Source of the DNA: Alphaproteobacteria bacterium
GTDB lineage: Bacteria > Pseudomonadota > Alphaproteobacteria > Micropepsales > Micropepsaceae
NCBI GenBank assembly: GCA_020852655.1
Contig: JADZAI010000044.1
Location: 1-64,000, forward strand
Length of the DNA: 64,000 bases
Direction: 5' to 3'
A model generated the notes under the pieces. It ran no database searches and was not told the origin of the DNA. It saw only the letters and a list, made by a program, of their open reading frames with translations. This document shows, piece by piece, positions 40,279 through 50,440 of the stretch (position 1 is its first letter; each line of letters opens with the position of its first letter). Position numbers and translations under genes: made by a program.

Positions 40279-41595
40279 CTACGCCGGAGACGGCATCACG
40301 ATGCCGCTGCACGCCCCGAAGCCGATGGAGACGAATCCGTCGCGCGTGCAGCGGCCGCAGAAGCGCACCTCGTCACCGTCCTCCAGGAAGCTGCGTGTTT
40401 CACCGGTCGGCAGTCGCAGCGGCACGCTGCCGCCTTTCGAAAGCTCGATGAGACTGCCTGCGCTTTCCGGCGTTAACCCCGAGATCGTGCCGGTGCCCAG
40501 CACATCGCCGGGCTGAAGGTTGCAGCCATTGCTGGCGTGGTGCGTGATCAACTGCGCCGCCGTCCAGTAAAGGTCCAGCGCCGACCCCTGGCTCAACCGC
40601 AGAGGCGGCAGGCGATCCGCCCGCATGCGCGCAGTCAGAAGCTCGACCTCCAGCGCGATGTCCAATGCCCCTTCGCGCTGGTCGGCCTCGCCGAGCAGAT
40701 AGGGCAAGGGAGCGGGGTCGCCTGCGGGGCGCGGTGCCTGTGCCGTACGGAAGGGCGCGAGCGCCTCGGTGGTGACGATCCAGGGCGAGAGGGTCGTCAT
40801 GAAGTTCTTCGCCAGGAACGGTCCCAGCGGCTGGTACTCCCACGTCTGCAAGTCGCGCGCGGACCAGTCGTTGAGCAGGCTTATGCCAAAAAGCCGGTCG
40901 CCGGCCGCGGCAATGCCGATGGGTTCGCCAAGGCTGTTGCCGCGGCCGATCCACAGTCCGAGCTCGAGTTCATAGTCGAGCCGCGCGCATGGCCCGAATG
41001 TCGGAACGTCGGCCGTCGGCGGCTTGCGCTGGCCCTTCGGCCGGACGACCGGCGCGCCGCTCAGCCGTATCGAAGACGCGCGTCCGTGATAGCCGATCGG
41101 AACATATTTATAGTTGGGCAGAAGCGGCGCGTCCGGGCGGAACAGCTTTCCGATCGTCGTCGCGTGATGAATGCCGGCGTAGAAATCCGTGTAGTCGCCG
41201 ATCCGCGCCGGCAGATGCATCGCGGCGGATGTCGCTGGGACCAGCGCCTGCGCGCGTTCGACCTGCGCCTGCGCCGTGCCCTTTTCGTCGAGCAGGTCCG
41301 AAACGGCGTGCCGCAACGCGCGACTGTAGCGCGGCCCGAGGCCCATGAACGTGTTGAGCGCAGGCTCGCACGCGGCCTCCGCCGCTTGCGCAGCGTCGCC
41401 GTCGAACAGCCCTGCGTCATGCGCGACCTTGACGTCGAATATCGCGTCCCCGATCGCGACGCCGCCGCGCGCCCCGCGATCGCCCGTCGAGAACACGCCG
41501 AGCGGCAGATTCTGGATCGGAAAATCCGGGTGTCCGTTCGCGCTCTGAACCCAGGAGCGCCGCGTCGCGTCATGTGTGTGGTCGATCAACGCCAT
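40279..41595 (-). CDS. fahA: Fumarylacetoacetase
   Basis: A 438-residue enzyme cleaving fumarylacetoacetate to fumarate and acetoacetate, the last step of tyrosine/homogentisate breakdown. The N-terminal SH3-like domain contains [14 protein letters not shown]. The catalytic domain has [13 protein letters not shown] with the active-site histidine, [29 protein letters not shown] with the metal-binding Glu residues, [23 protein letters not shown] and GTGTISG. Full length for the family. Its ATG at 41595 lies 10 nt inside the end of hmgA, so the two are coupled. Confidence 0.95.
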   Translation of the reverse strand: MALIDHTHDATRRSWVQSANGHPDFPIQNLPLGVFSTGDRGARGGVAIGDAIFDVKVAHDAGLFDGDAAQAAEAACEPALNTFMGLGPRYSRALRHAVSDLLDEKGTAQAQVERAQALVPATSAAMHLPARIGDYTDFYAGIHHATTIGKLFRPDAPLLPNYKYVPIGYHGRASSIRLSGAPVVRPKGQRKPPTADVPTFGPCARLDYELELGLWIGRGNSLGEPIGIAAAGDRLFGISLLNDWSARDLQTWEYQPLGPFLAKNFMTTLSPWIVTTEALAPFRTAQAPRPAGDPAPLPYLLGEADQREGALDIALEVELLTARMRADRLPPLRLSQGSALDLYWTAAQLITHHASNGCNLQPGDVLGTGTISGLTPESAGSLIELSKGGSVPLRLPTGETRSFLEDGDEVRFCGRCTRDGFVSIGFGACSGIVMPSPA

Positions 41596-42911
41596 TGCGG
41601 CCCTGGCGCGAAGCCATCCCAGCACGCGTCGTAGTCCGACTGAAGCTGCGGTGCCTGCATGGCGAAGCCGGTGGGGCGGAAGACGAAGCGGCTCTCGAAC
41701 ATGAAGGCCATCGTGTTGTCGATCTTGTGCGGCTTCAGAGCGGTCTCGATCGCCTGGGTGTAGCTGGCAACGTCCGGTCCATGGCCCGACATCGCATTGT
41801 GCAGGCTGCATCCACCCGGCGCAAAGCCGCCCGCCTTCGCATCATAGGCGCCGTGGATCAGCCCCATGAACTCGCTCATGACGTTGCGGTGGAACCAGGG
41901 CGGCCGGAACGTGTGCTCCGCCACCATCCAGCGCGGCGGGAAGATGACGAAGTCGACATTCGCGGTACCCGGTATCTGGCTCGGCGACGTCAGTACCGTG
42001 AAGATCGAGGGGTCGGGATGATCGAAGCTGATTGATCCGATCGTGTTGAACAGTGCGAGATCATACTGATACGGCGCGTGATTGCCGTGCCAGGCGACGA
42101 CATCCAGCGGCGAATGGCCCAGTGTCGTCACCCACAGCCGGCCCTGGAATTTCTGGATCGTTTCGGTCTGACGCGTTGTCGCCTCATAAGCCGCGACCGG
42201 CGTTTCGAAATCGCGCGGATTGGCAAGTCCGTTCGAGCCGAGCGGGCCGAGCTCCGGCAGGCGGAGCGGCGCGCCGTAATTCTCGCAGATATAGCCGCTC
42301 GACGCGCCGTCGGGCAGTTCGGCACGAAAGCGCACGCCGCGCGGAACGACGCCGACGACACCGGGCCGCAGCCGCAGCACGCCCATCTCCGTCACGACGT
42401 CCAGCGCGCCGGATTGCGGCACGATCAGCAATTCGCCGTCCGCATTGCCGAAGACGCGATCCTTCATCGGCGCAGTCGCAGCATAGAGATGCGCCGCGAT
42501 ACCTTCACCCGCCGCCGGGTCGCCACTGCCCGCAATGGTCCTCAACCCATCGACGAAATCGACCCGCTCCGGCGGTAGCGGAAACGGATCCCAGCGCAGC
42601 CGGTTGGGCGAGGGCGGCTCTTCATCGAACGGGCCGCTGCGCAGATGTACCGCGCCGACATAGGCCTTGTAGGGCGGGTGCATTGCTGTCGGGCGGATGC
42701 GATAGAGCCACGAGCGGCGGTTCTCGGCCCGCGGCGCCGTGAATGCGGTGCCCGAAAGCTGCTCGGCATAGAGTCCCAGCGGCATGTGCTGCGGGCTGTT
42801 CTGTCCGACCGGCAGGGCACGAGCCTCGGCCTCCGTTGCGAAATGCCCGCCGAAGCCGGACATGAAGCCTTTCCGGTCCGTATCGATCGGGGGCGGGGTA
42901 ATCCGGCCCAT
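41586..42911 (-). CDS. hmgA: Homogentisate 1,2-dioxygenase
   Basis: A 441-residue Fe(II) ring-cleaving dioxygenase converting homogentisate to maleylacetoacetate. The N-terminus [26 protein letters not shown] is diagnostic. Iron ligands appear in [18 protein letters not shown] (about residues 332-347) and the HGPD histidine near 375. The start at 42911 follows GGAG at 7 nt. It heads fahA in the same operon and follows a dienelactone-hydrolase-like gene. No hydroxyphenylpyruvate dioxygenase or maleylacetoacetate isomerase lies in the window. Confidence 0.95.
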   Translation of the reverse strand: MGRITPPPIDTDRKGFMSGFGGHFATEAEARALPVGQNSPQHMPLGLYAEQLSGTAFTAPRAENRRSWLYRIRPTAMHPPYKAYVGAVHLRSGPFDEEPPSPNRLRWDPFPLPPERVDFVDGLRTIAGSGDPAAGEGIAAHLYAATAPMKDRVFGNADGELLIVPQSGALDVVTEMGVLRLRPGVVGVVPRGVRFRAELPDGASSGYICENYGAPLRLPELGPLGSNGLANPRDFETPVAAYEATTRQTETIQKFQGRLWVTTLGHSPLDVVAWHGNHAPYQYDLALFNTIGSISFDHPDPSIFTVLTSPSQIPGTANVDFVIFPPRWMVAEHTFRPPWFHRNVMSEFMGLIHGAYDAKAGGFAPGGCSLHNAMSGHGPDVASYTQAIETALKPHKIDNTMAFMFESRFVFRPTGFAMQAPQLQSDYDACWDGFAPGPQWR

Positions 42912-42986
42912 AGATATTCTCCAAGGTCGCCCGGAACGCCCTTCTACCTCAAACGGCGCGCCCCGGCACGGGCTCATCTACGGGGC

Positions 42987-43808
42987 TCATTTCAGCCGGT
43001 GCTCGAAGAAGGCGAGGATGTCGTCGACCGCCTTGCGCGTCGGCTGGCCGGCATCGTTGATCAGGTGCTGCGTGACGACGCTGTGCGGGTTTTTCATGAG
43101 GGCGCCCGGGTTCGCGTCCTTGTCCTCCAGTACCGTCGGCACGAAGCGATCGCCCAACGCGGCCTGATAGGCCTCGAATCGCGCCGCCTTGCAGAAGCTG
43201 TCGCCGGCGAAGCGGTAGGCGAGCACGGTCAAATCCTCCTCGTCCATCCGCTTCTTCACCGCCGCCAGTTCGTCCGGCGCGATATGCAGCCCGGCGGCAT
43301 CGTTCAGCGGCAGCGACGGCTGCGACAGTACCGGCGCCAGCATGGCCGGCTCCAGCATCATCGATAGGGCGAAATTGCCCGTGAAGCACATGCCGATCGC
43401 TCCGACGCCCTTGCCGCCGCTCTCCTGGAACGCGAACCGCGCCAATGCCCTCAGCCATTGCGCGATCGGCCCGGACGAATTGGACCGGAAGGCGTGAAAC
43501 TCCCGGCTGATGCAGCCGCGGATCATCACCCCGATGCCGTGGAACAGACTGTTCGCCGGACGCCCCGGATCGCCGAACAGCACCGGCATGTAGACGGTGA
43601 AACCGGCATCGCGAACCCAGCGCGCGAAACGCGCCACCTCGGGCGAGATGCCCGGCATTTCGGCCATCACGATGACCGCCGGCCCGCTCCCGGCAACGAA
43701 CACCTTCCTCGGCTTGCCGTCGAACGCGATGTCGCGGGCCGTGAAGTCGCTCAGCGGATCGCGTTCGGTCGCATAGGCCTTCGGTGCGTCCTTGGTGGTT
43801 GCAGTCAT
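42987..43808 (-). CDS. Dienelactone hydrolase family protein
   Basis: A 273-residue alpha/beta hydrolase of the DLH type. The strand AVIVMAEMPGISPEVARFARWVRDAGFTVYMPVLFG is characteristic, with Glu in place near the oxyanion loop. The nucleophile is Cys in GVGAIGMCFTGNFAL, as in dienelactone hydrolases. The acidic residue probably lies in LAYRFAGDSFC and the histidine in NPHSVVTQHL. It sits between a glyoxalase-like gene (TAATG overlap) and hmgA, so it is in the aromatic-catabolic operon, though its exact substrate is unknown. Confidence 0.82.
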   Translation of the reverse strand: MTATTKDAPKAYATERDPLSDFTARDIAFDGKPRKVFVAGSGPAVIVMAEMPGISPEVARFARWVRDAGFTVYMPVLFGDPGRPANSLFHGIGVMIRGCISREFHAFRSNSSGPIAQWLRALARFAFQESGGKGVGAIGMCFTGNFALSMMLEPAMLAPVLSQPSLPLNDAAGLHIAPDELAAVKKRMDEEDLTVLAYRFAGDSFCKAARFEAYQAALGDRFVPTVLEDKDANPGALMKNPHSVVTQHLINDAGQPTRKAVDDILAFFEHRLK

Positions 43809-44227
43809 TACCAGACGCCCGTGTTCGGCATCGAGGCCCATGGTTCGGCCGGCGGCAGCGGCGCGCCCTTCTGGAGCAGCTCGATGGAAATCTTGTCCGG
43901 CGACCGGACGAAGGCCATCCGGCCGTCGCGCGGCGGCCGGTTGATGGTGACGCCGCCGTCCATCAGTCGCTGGCAGCTCGCATAGATATCGTCGACGGCG
44001 AAGGCGAGATGGCCGAAATTGCGGCCGCCTTCATACGCTTCCGGGTCCCAGTTATAGGTCAGCTCGATCTCGGCCTCCGGCGTCTCCGGCGCCGAGAGGA
44101 AGATCAGCGTGAAGCGCCCGCCGGCATTTTCATGCCGCCGCCGCTCCACCAGGCCCAGCCTGGCGACGAAGAAATCCAGCGACGCATCGACGTCGCTGAT
44201 GCGGATCATCGTGTGGAGATATTGCAT
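43808..44227 (-). CDS. VOC-family protein, glyoxalase I-like
   Basis: A 139-residue metalloenzyme resembling lactoylglutathione lyase. The four metal ligands are all visible: His in [10 protein letters not shown], Glu in EIELTYNW, His in [12 protein letters not shown], Glu in [23 protein letters not shown] matches the glutathione-binding region. Glyoxalase I activity is likely, but position at the head of a homogentisate operon leaves open a glutathione-dependent isomerase role. Its stop overlaps the DLH start (TAATG). Confidence 0.8.
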   Translation of the reverse strand: MQYLHTMIRISDVDASLDFFVARLGLVERRRHENAGGRFTLIFLSAPETPEAEIELTYNWDPEAYEGGRNFGHLAFAVDDIYASCQRLMDGGVTINRPPRDGRMAFVRSPDKISIELLQKGAPLPPAEPWASMPNTGVW

Positions 44228-44460
44228 GCCAAGGTCCCGAGCGGCTCCCGGGCCATTCGAGACCGGTCGGGCGCCGTTTGGCAAGCTGCCCCGTCGGACG
44301 GCTGCAACAGGGCCGCCGCGGAAAGGCCCGTCCTGCGGCCTGTGGGCGCGCCCGGATTCGGGGCTTTCCTGCCCGCCCGGCCTGGACTAAGGAAAATGGC
44401 CCAACGCGCCTGAAGCTGAACCGTCGCCGCCCCGGCGGCATAGCCGGAGACCGGATCTCG

Positions 44461-45636
44461 ATGGTGTCGCAGCGTTTTCTGATCGTCTGCCTGGCTTCGC
44501 TTGTGTCCGCGTGTGGATCGCTGCCGTCCGCCGGACCGTCGGTTACGGAAGTCGAGACGGGCGTCACCGACGACGATATTGCCAATTATCTGCTCGTCGA
44601 CATCGACGCGCGCATCGTGGACGTCCTCTCCTCGCGCCGCGATGCCGGCCTCTATGAGACCTTCGGCGACAACGCCCCGGCCCCAGACCTGCGCATCGGC
44701 GTGGGCGACACGGTCTCCGTCACCATCTGGGAAGTCGGTCCGGGCGGGCTCTTCTCGCCCGCGCCGGTTGCCCCGGTGACGGAAGGCGGCGGCGCGACAG
44801 GGGCATCGACGTCGACGATCCCGCCCCAGATCGTCTCGCGCGACGGCGATATCAGCATTCCGTTCGCCGGACGCGTGCATGTCGCCGGCCTGACCCCTGA
44901 AGGTGCCGAAGCGGCCATCCGCGGTCGGCTCTCGGGACAGGCAATGGAGCCGCAGGTTCTCGTCTCGGTCGTCGGCAATGTCAGCGGAACCGTCTCGGTG
45001 ATGGGCGAGGTGACGGGTGGCGCGCGCGTGCCCTTGACGCTGCGCGGCGACCGGATTCTCGACGTGATTGCCTCGGCCGGCGGCATCAAGACCCCGGTCT
45101 ACGATACCGTGATCCAGCTCACGCGCGGCGGCTCGACGGCCACCGTGCCGATGAAGGTGCTGCTCGACAATCCGCGGGAAAATATCTTCGCGCGCCCCGG
45201 CGATGTCGTCACCGTCAGCCACGACACGCGCATCTTCATGGCGCTCGGCGCGTCAGGCCAGAATGCGGAGGTCCCGTTCGGTTCTGCCAACCTCACCCTG
45301 ATCCAGGCCATCGGCAAAAGCGGAGGCGTCCTCGATAATCGCGCAGACCCGGAGGGTGTGTTCGTGATGCGCTACGAATCCCCGGCCGTGGCGCGCGAAC
45401 TCGACCCGCGCAGTCCGCTGCCGGAAGCGGGACAGCCCGTACCGGTCGTCTATCGTCTCGACCTCGAACAGGCTAAGGCCTTCTTCTACGGACAGCGCTT
45501 TGCGATGGTGAATGGCGACATCATGTATATCTCGACGGCTCCGTTGGAGGAGTGGCGCAAGGCGCTGAGCCTGTTCCAGACGGTCGTCGCGCCCGTGACC
45601 TCCACGGTCGGCATGTCCAACGCAATGTCGCGCTAG
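44461..45636 (+). CDS. Polysaccharide export outer-membrane lipoprotein (Wza/KpsD-like)
   Basis: A 391-residue protein with a lipoprotein signal (LIVCLASLVSAC, Cys18). The export domain starts at PDLRIGVGDTVSVTIWEVGPGGLF and continues with IVSRDGDISIPFAGRVHVAGLTPEGAEAAI. Two SLBB-like beta-grasp segments follow (VSVMGEVTGGARVPLTLRGDRILDVIASAGG and IFMALGASGQNAEVPFGSANLTLIQAIGKSGG). It should form an octameric channel for polysaccharide in the outer membrane. It is convergent with the KpsT-like ATPase (3 bp apart) and opposes the rest of the cluster. The 233 bp upstream showed no clear site. Confidence 0.92.
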   Translation: MVSQRFLIVCLASLVSACGSLPSAGPSVTEVETGVTDDDIANYLLVDIDARIVDVLSSRRDAGLYETFGDNAPAPDLRIGVGDTVSVTIWEVGPGGLFSPAPVAPVTEGGGATGASTSTIPPQIVSRDGDISIPFAGRVHVAGLTPEGAEAAIRGRLSGQAMEPQVLVSVVGNVSGTVSVMGEVTGGARVPLTLRGDRILDVIASAGGIKTPVYDTVIQLTRGGSTATVPMKVLLDNPRENIFARPGDVVTVSHDTRIFMALGASGQNAEVPFGSANLTLIQAIGKSGGVLDNRADPEGVFVMRYESPAVARELDPRSPLPEAGQPVPVVYRLDLEQAKAFFYGQRFAMVNGDIMYISTAPLEEWRKALSLFQTVVAPVTSTVGMSNAMSR

Positions 45637-45639
45637 GCG

Positions 45640-46290
45640 TTAGTAGGATTTCTTGTAGGCCTCGATCGCGTTGTCGACGTCGTCGAACAGCGTGAGCTTC
45701 CCGTCCTTCAGGATCGCCGCGCGATCGCAGATCGCCTTGACGTTGCCGATGCCGTGCGAGACCAGCATGAGTCCGCTGCGTTTCCGGCGTTCGTTGATCG
45801 CCTGCTTGCAGCGCGCCTGGAACCGCGCGTCGCCAACCGCGAGCACTTCGTCGATCAGGTAGAAGTCGAACTCGATGGCCATCGACATGCCGAAGGCCAG
45901 GCGCGCCTGCATGCCGGACGAATAGGTCGAGACAGGCGCATCGAGATAGGGCCCGAGCTCTGAGAAGTCCGCGACGAAATCGGTCACGTAGCGGCGGTCG
46001 ACTCCATAGATGCTCGCGACGAAATTGAGGTTCTCGCGCCCCGTCATGCCGAAATGGAAGCCGCCGTTGAAGGCGAGCGGCCATGAGATCGATACGCCGC
46101 GATGAATGCGGCCCGAGTCCGGCATCTCGGTCCCGGCGACCAGCCGCAGCAGCGTGGACTTTCCCGCGCCGTTCAGGCCCAGGATGCCGTAGGCATGCCC
46201 GGGATCGAACTCGATCGACACGTTGTCGAGAACCACCTTCTTGAAGCGGTTCGCGCGATACGCCTTGTCGACGTTGCTGAGACGTATCAT
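45640..46290 (-). CDS. Capsular polysaccharide ABC transporter ATPase (KpsT-like)
   Basis: A 216-residue ATP-binding subunit with Walker A GLNGAGKST (38-46), signature YSSGMQARLAF, Walker B FYLIDEVLAVGD and the switch histidine in LVSHGIGN. Size and sequence fit the KpsT/Wzt group that powers export of capsule or O-antigen chains. It needs a KpsM-type permease, which is not encoded anywhere in the window. Follows the KpsE-like gene at 46324 on the same strand. Confidence 0.92.
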   Translation of the reverse strand: MIRLSNVDKAYRANRFKKVVLDNVSIEFDPGHAYGILGLNGAGKSTLLRLVAGTEMPDSGRIHRGVSISWPLAFNGGFHFGMTGRENLNFVASIYGVDRRYVTDFVADFSELGPYLDAPVSTYSSGMQARLAFGMSMAIEFDFYLIDEVLAVGDARFQARCKQAINERRKRSGLMLVSHGIGNVKAICDRAAILKDGKLTLFDDVDNAIEAYKKSY

Positions 46291-46323
46291 CGGGTCAGGT
46301 CGGCGAGTTTGGGCGCGATGCCA

Positions 46324-47610
46324 TCAGAGCACGCGGCGCCGTACGAATGTCGCGATGCCGATCAGCGCCGCCCACAGCAGGAACGGCCCCAAGAGGCCCG
46401 CCATGACGTAGAGAAGGCGAGGCGGCGAGGTGGGGTCTTCGGCGAGCTGCGGATCCACGAACGGCGTGATGTAGACCTTGCGCCGTTCGGCGGAGAGACG
46501 CGCGGCCTCGAGCGCGGTCACGGCGCCGGCATAGCGCCGCTCGGCCACCTGGTTTTCGAGCTCTACGCGGTCGAAATCGGATACCGTTTGCGACAGCGCC
46601 GTATCACCGCCGCCTGACGAGTCCGTGATCTCCGCCTCCAGCTTCGCGATCTGGTCGTTCAAGGCGGCGATCCTGGCGCGCACCTTTCTCACCTGGGGGG
46701 CAGAAGGCGAGAGACTGGCATAGGTCGCGAGCTGCGCCTCCGTTTCGATCTTGCTCAGCCGGAGCTGTGCGATGAGCTCGTTGAGGCCGGTGGCTGTCGC
46801 ATCGGGATCCAGCGTTCCCTTCGCGTTGCGCAGGTCCTGCATGGTTGCGCGCGCTTCCTTGAGCCGTTCTTCGGCGCGCTTCAGCTCCTGCTCGGTATCC
46901 TTGACCAGGTCGGCGGTCGTGCGGGCCGAAAGTTGGTTAGCGACCTCCTCACTGTGCTGCATCAGCGCCTGGGCCAGCTTCAGCGCATCTTCGGGCGTGA
47001 AGGCGCGCACGTCGATGGTCACCAGCCCTGACATGCTGTCGATCGAGACCTTCAGGCGACCGCTCCAATAGCGGACGAGATCTTCGATCGAGCCGTCCGT
47101 GCCGAACGCCGACAGAAAGTCTATGTCGTCGCGCGAAAACATCGCCCGAATGTCGAGTTCCTTTTGAAGCTGTTCGACGAAGGGCCGGCTCTTCACGTAG
47201 TTCGTGATCACCAGCGTGTCCTGCGCCAGGGTGATCGACGTCGTCGGATTGACGACACCCAGCACGCCGGATTGCTCCAGCGTCGACATCTCCCCGTTCT
47301 TCACGGCGAAGCGGATTTCGCTCTCGTACTGACCGCTGGCGACGAAGCCGAAATATCCCACGACCAGGACGGTCGGGATGACGAACACGAGCAGGAAGCT
47401 GATCCGTATGAAGACGCTGAACCAGCCGCCGTCCCCGGCCTCCACGCCGCCCTTGGGCCTGAGGATCGGCGGCAACGCCGAAATGGGCAGCGAATCCTCA
47501 TGCGCGACACGCGCCGCGCGCCGCAGCAGCGCCGTTGCGGCCGTGCCGCGGCGCAGAACCAGATCGCGACCACCTGTCGGGTCGGTCGACCCGTCGTCCG
47601 GCGAACTCAT
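46324..47610 (-). CDS. Capsule export inner-membrane protein 1 (KpsE/Wzz-like)
   Basis: A 428-residue polysaccharide co-polymerase-type protein. Transmembrane segments lie near residues 72-94 (ISFLLVFVIPTVLVVGYFGF) and close to the C-terminus (LYVMAGLLGPFLLWAALIG). A periplasmic coiled coil lies between them (LVKDTEQELKRAEERLKEARATMQDL...). The segment GLVTIDVRAFTPEDALKLAQALMQHSEE is the conserved PCP core shared with the other two paralogs here. An Arg/Asp-rich cytoplasmic N-terminus of ~70 residues is unique to this copy. Probably links the ABC transporter to the outer-membrane channel. Confidence 0.88.
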   Translation of the reverse strand: MSSPDDGSTDPTGGRDLVLRRGTAATALLRRAARVAHEDSLPISALPPILRPKGGVEAGDGGWFSVFIRISFLLVFVIPTVLVVGYFGFVASGQYESEIRFAVKNGEMSTLEQSGVLGVVNPTTSITLAQDTLVITNYVKSRPFVEQLQKELDIRAMFSRDDIDFLSAFGTDGSIEDLVRYWSGRLKVSIDSMSGLVTIDVRAFTPEDALKLAQALMQHSEEVANQLSARTTADLVKDTEQELKRAEERLKEARATMQDLRNAKGTLDPDATATGLNELIAQLRLSKIETEAQLATYASLSPSAPQVRKVRARIAALNDQIAKLEAEITDSSGGGDTALSQTVSDFDRVELENQVAERRYAGAVTALEAARLSAERRKVYITPFVDPQLAEDPTSPPRLLYVMAGLLGPFLLWAALIGIATFVRRRVL

Positions 47611-47744
47611 GAGGTGCGTCAGATCCTTTCGTGGCGGGCGCTTAGCCCGCTTGCCTCAGCGCAACCAGACCTTTTCGCATATGCGGGATAATATCCCGCG
47701 GCGTATCCTAGGCCAAGCTGCAAGGCCGGGATCCTGTACGCCGG

Positions 47745-49103
47745 TCATGGCGCAATTGCGACGGCCTCGGGGCCTGGAGAGGCCGGATACAGGGCAAGCG
47801 TCTGGAGGGCCATGTCCCGCGTCGTTCGGGGATAGGCGGTGGTCAGGCTCAGCCCGCGCAAATCCACGCGCCGTCCGGCGATATCGGCAAGCACCCCTTG
47901 CATGGAGGCAACGTCGCCCGTCTTGACGATGAAGCCGTTCTGGCTGGGCCGCACGAATTCGGTCAGGCCCGGCATGTCGGTCACGATCACGGGCGTATGG
48001 GTCGCCAGCGCTTCCATCAGCGACTGCGGGCTGTTCTCGTACCAGAGCGAGGGGATCAGGGCCGCATCGGCCTCCGCAAGGACGTCGGCGACGCGTTCCC
48101 GCGGAAACCGGCCGGCGAAGCGGACGGGCAGGCCTTCGGCGAGGCTCCTCAGGTGCGCCATATAGGCCGGGTCCTGGGCCGTATCGCCCCATACCGTCAG
48201 GTGGATGTGCGGTGCGGCGACCCGGCGCAAGGCTTCCAATACAATGTGCAGGCCCTTGTGCGGTGCGATCTGCCCCATGAAAGCCAGGCGGGTTACAGCC
48301 TCGTCCGGCGGCGGCGGCTTGGGGCGCCGGTCTATGTCGAGCCCGAAATGGACGACGTGCAGCGGTACCGGAAACCTGTTCGCCTCGTAGATGTCGCGCA
48401 GGAACGAGGTCGGCGCGATGGCAGCGCGGTAATTCCGAAAGGCGCGCGCCAGCCGCTCCGGCCGCGCCGTGACGTCGCTGGGCCGGAAGCCGGAAACGCG
48501 CATCCTCGGAACATACCGGCCGCTCGCCGCGAGCACCGTGGCAGCGACCGGTCGCAATGCGGAAGCGTTGGCCATGCTCCATCGCCCGCTTCGCGTCCGC
48601 TCGGCCTCCGCCTTGATGTGGCAGGCCATGCAATTGGACCGCAGCGCGTTCGGCCCCGTGCAAAGCGCGCCGGCCGCCGTTTCGAGCCGGTGATTGAGGC
48701 ATACGCCGAAAAAGTCGGTCAGCGTGGCGACGAGCGGAATGCCCAGCACGGCGGCCGCGTCCAGCAACGCCGTCGTATGGTTCATGATGTGGAAAACATG
48801 CACCACGTCCGGCCGGATGCCGCGCAGCAGGTCCAGATACACCGGCTGCATCGCAGGCTGATCGTAGGACTCGCCAAGCTCCCGCGCCGGAAAGGCATTC
48901 TTGTCGATCGAGACGACGGGCACGCCGTCCCATTCGTAGCGCACGATCGGCGTGGCCTGGCGCGGTTCGCCTTCGAACACCGCGCTGATGACGACCGGCT
49001 CGTGTCCCAGAGCGGCGAGCTCGCGCGCCATGATGGCGACCAGAACCTCGGTCCCGTAGACGTGGTTCGGAAAGTAGCAATGCGTGACGAGCGCGACTTT
49101 CAT
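47745..49103 (-). CDS. GT4-type glycosyltransferase 1
   Basis: A 452-residue GT-B fold enzyme using a nucleotide sugar in the cytoplasm. The N-terminal domain starts MKVALVTHCYFPNHVYGTEVLV. A cysteine pattern CTGPNALRSNCMACH lies near residue 165-180. The donor-binding C-terminal domain has RLAFMGQIAPHKGLHIVLEAL, the ALIPSLWYENSPQSLMEALATHTPVIVTDMPG motif with E-x7-E, and PSQNGFIVKTGD. It is a close paralog of the next gene upstream and overlaps its stop by ATGA. Sugar and linkage unknown. Confidence 0.9.
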   Translation of the reverse strand: MKVALVTHCYFPNHVYGTEVLVAIMARELAALGHEPVVISAVFEGEPRQATPIVRYEWDGVPVVSIDKNAFPARELGESYDQPAMQPVYLDLLRGIRPDVVHVFHIMNHTTALLDAAAVLGIPLVATLTDFFGVCLNHRLETAAGALCTGPNALRSNCMACHIKAEAERTRSGRWSMANASALRPVAATVLAASGRYVPRMRVSGFRPSDVTARPERLARAFRNYRAAIAPTSFLRDIYEANRFPVPLHVVHFGLDIDRRPKPPPPDEAVTRLAFMGQIAPHKGLHIVLEALRRVAAPHIHLTVWGDTAQDPAYMAHLRSLAEGLPVRFAGRFPRERVADVLAEADAALIPSLWYENSPQSLMEALATHTPVIVTDMPGLTEFVRPSQNGFIVKTGDVASMQGVLADIAGRRVDLRGLSLTTAYPRTTRDMALQTLALYPASPGPEAVAIAP

Positions 49104-50440
49104 GGCGAGCCATGCCGCGCATAGAGCGCCAGCACGTCATCTGCCATGTCGGCCGGCGTCCGCGAGAATTCGGTCTGGCGCGACATCTCGGCCAGACGCT
49201 CCGGCGCGGCCGAGAGCGCGGCGATGATTTGCGCCAGTGCTCCGGCATCGCCGCGCGGAAAGGCGATGCCGGAGCGGCCGGGATCGATGAACTCCGTCAG
49301 CCCCTGCACGTCCGAAACGAGGACCGGCGTATGCGTCGCGAGCGCCTGGAGAAGGATGAGCGGGCTGTTCTCGTACCACACGGACGGGATCACCAGGGCA
49401 TCGATGCCGGCGAACAATGCGGCGAGTGCCTCGCGCTCTACCGTGCCGGCAAACCGTACATCGAGCCCTTCCGTCATGCTGCGCAGGCGTGCGCTGTAGG
49501 AAGGATCCTGTGTCTCGTCGCCCCAGATCGTGAGCCCGACATTGCGGGCGCCCGATCGCCGCAAGGCCTCCAGCAGGATGTGGACACCCTTGTGCGAGGC
49601 CAGTTGTCCCACATACCCCAGCCGGACATGAGCCGGATCGAGGCTCGCAGGCTTCGGCGCCCGGTCGATGTCGACGCCGAAATGGCTGAGATGGAGCGGG
49701 GCGGGAAATGCATTGCGCAGATAGACATCGCGCAGGAAGGCACTCGGCGCGATGGCTGCGGCATAGTTTGCCATGGCAGACCTTAGGCGCGCGGGCCGCT
49801 GTACGATGTCGGCGGGGCGGAGCGATCCCGCTTTGCGCCCGGGCACGATGCGTGCCAGCGCAGCAAGACCGGCCGCAACAAGGCTGCGCCACGGCTGATG
49901 CCCTAAGCGCCGCGACAGGCGTCCGGACTCCGGGCGCGACGCCGTTGCCTTCAGATGGCACGCGATGCAATTCGCGCGCGACGCGCTGGGGCCGGCGCAG
50001 AGAGCGCCGTCGGCAGCCTCCAGCTTGTTGGTGAGACAGAAACCGAAGAAGTCCGTCAACGTCGCATAGACCGGTATGCCCAGCGCCTTCGCCGCTTCGA
50101 TCACCGCGACCGTATGATTGATGAGGTGACAGACATGCAGGACATCCGGCCTCAGCGCGCGGAGAATCTGGGCGTAAACCTCGCCCAGGACGGGCTGGTC
50201 GTAGGTTTCGCGCACGGACCCGTGCGGCCATGCATTCTTGTCCAGCGATATGACCGGCACGCCGTCCCACACGCGATGCTCTATCGCTTCGCGCTGGGCG
50301 GGATCGCCTTGGAAATTTGCCGTTATCACCGTGACGTCGTGACCGGCGCCGATGAACGCCTTCGCGAGCGACAACGCGTAGGCTTCCGTGCCGTAGAAGT
50401 AGCGCGGGTAGAAACAGTGGACCAGGATCGCGATCTTCAT
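49100..50440 (-). CDS. GT4-type glycosyltransferase 2
   Basis: A 446-residue paralog of glycosyltransferase 1. Conserved parts are the N-terminal HCFYPRYFYGTEAYALSLAKAF, CAGPSASRANCIACH, RLGYVGQLASHKGVHILLEAL, ALVIPSVWYENSPLILLQALATHTPVLVSDVQGLTEF and GDAGALAQII. The pair probably arose by tandem duplication. They may add alternate sugars to the same repeat unit, an inference from arrangement only. Its ATG overlaps the stop of the epimerase (ATGA). Confidence 0.9.
   Translation of the reverse strand: MKIAILVHCFYPRYFYGTEAYALSLAKAFIGAGHDVTVITANFQGDPAQREAIEHRVWDGVPVISLDKNAWPHGSVRETYDQPVLGEVYAQILRALRPDVLHVCHLINHTVAVIEAAKALGIPVYATLTDFFGFCLTNKLEAADGALCAGPSASRANCIACHLKATASRPESGRLSRRLGHQPWRSLVAAGLAALARIVPGRKAGSLRPADIVQRPARLRSAMANYAAAIAPSAFLRDVYLRNAFPAPLHLSHFGVDIDRAPKPASLDPAHVRLGYVGQLASHKGVHILLEALRRSGARNVGLTIWGDETQDPSYSARLRSMTEGLDVRFAGTVEREALAALFAGIDALVIPSVWYENSPLILLQALATHTPVLVSDVQGLTEFIDPGRSGIAFPRGDAGALAQIIAALSAAPERLAEMSRQTEFSRTPADMADDVLALYARHGSP

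Noticed and set aside
48600..50000. C-x-x-C-H in glycosyltransferases as heme c site
   Set aside because: The proteins have no signal peptide, the motif is one per protein and lies in a cytoplasmic GT-B fold, so covalent heme is very unlikely.
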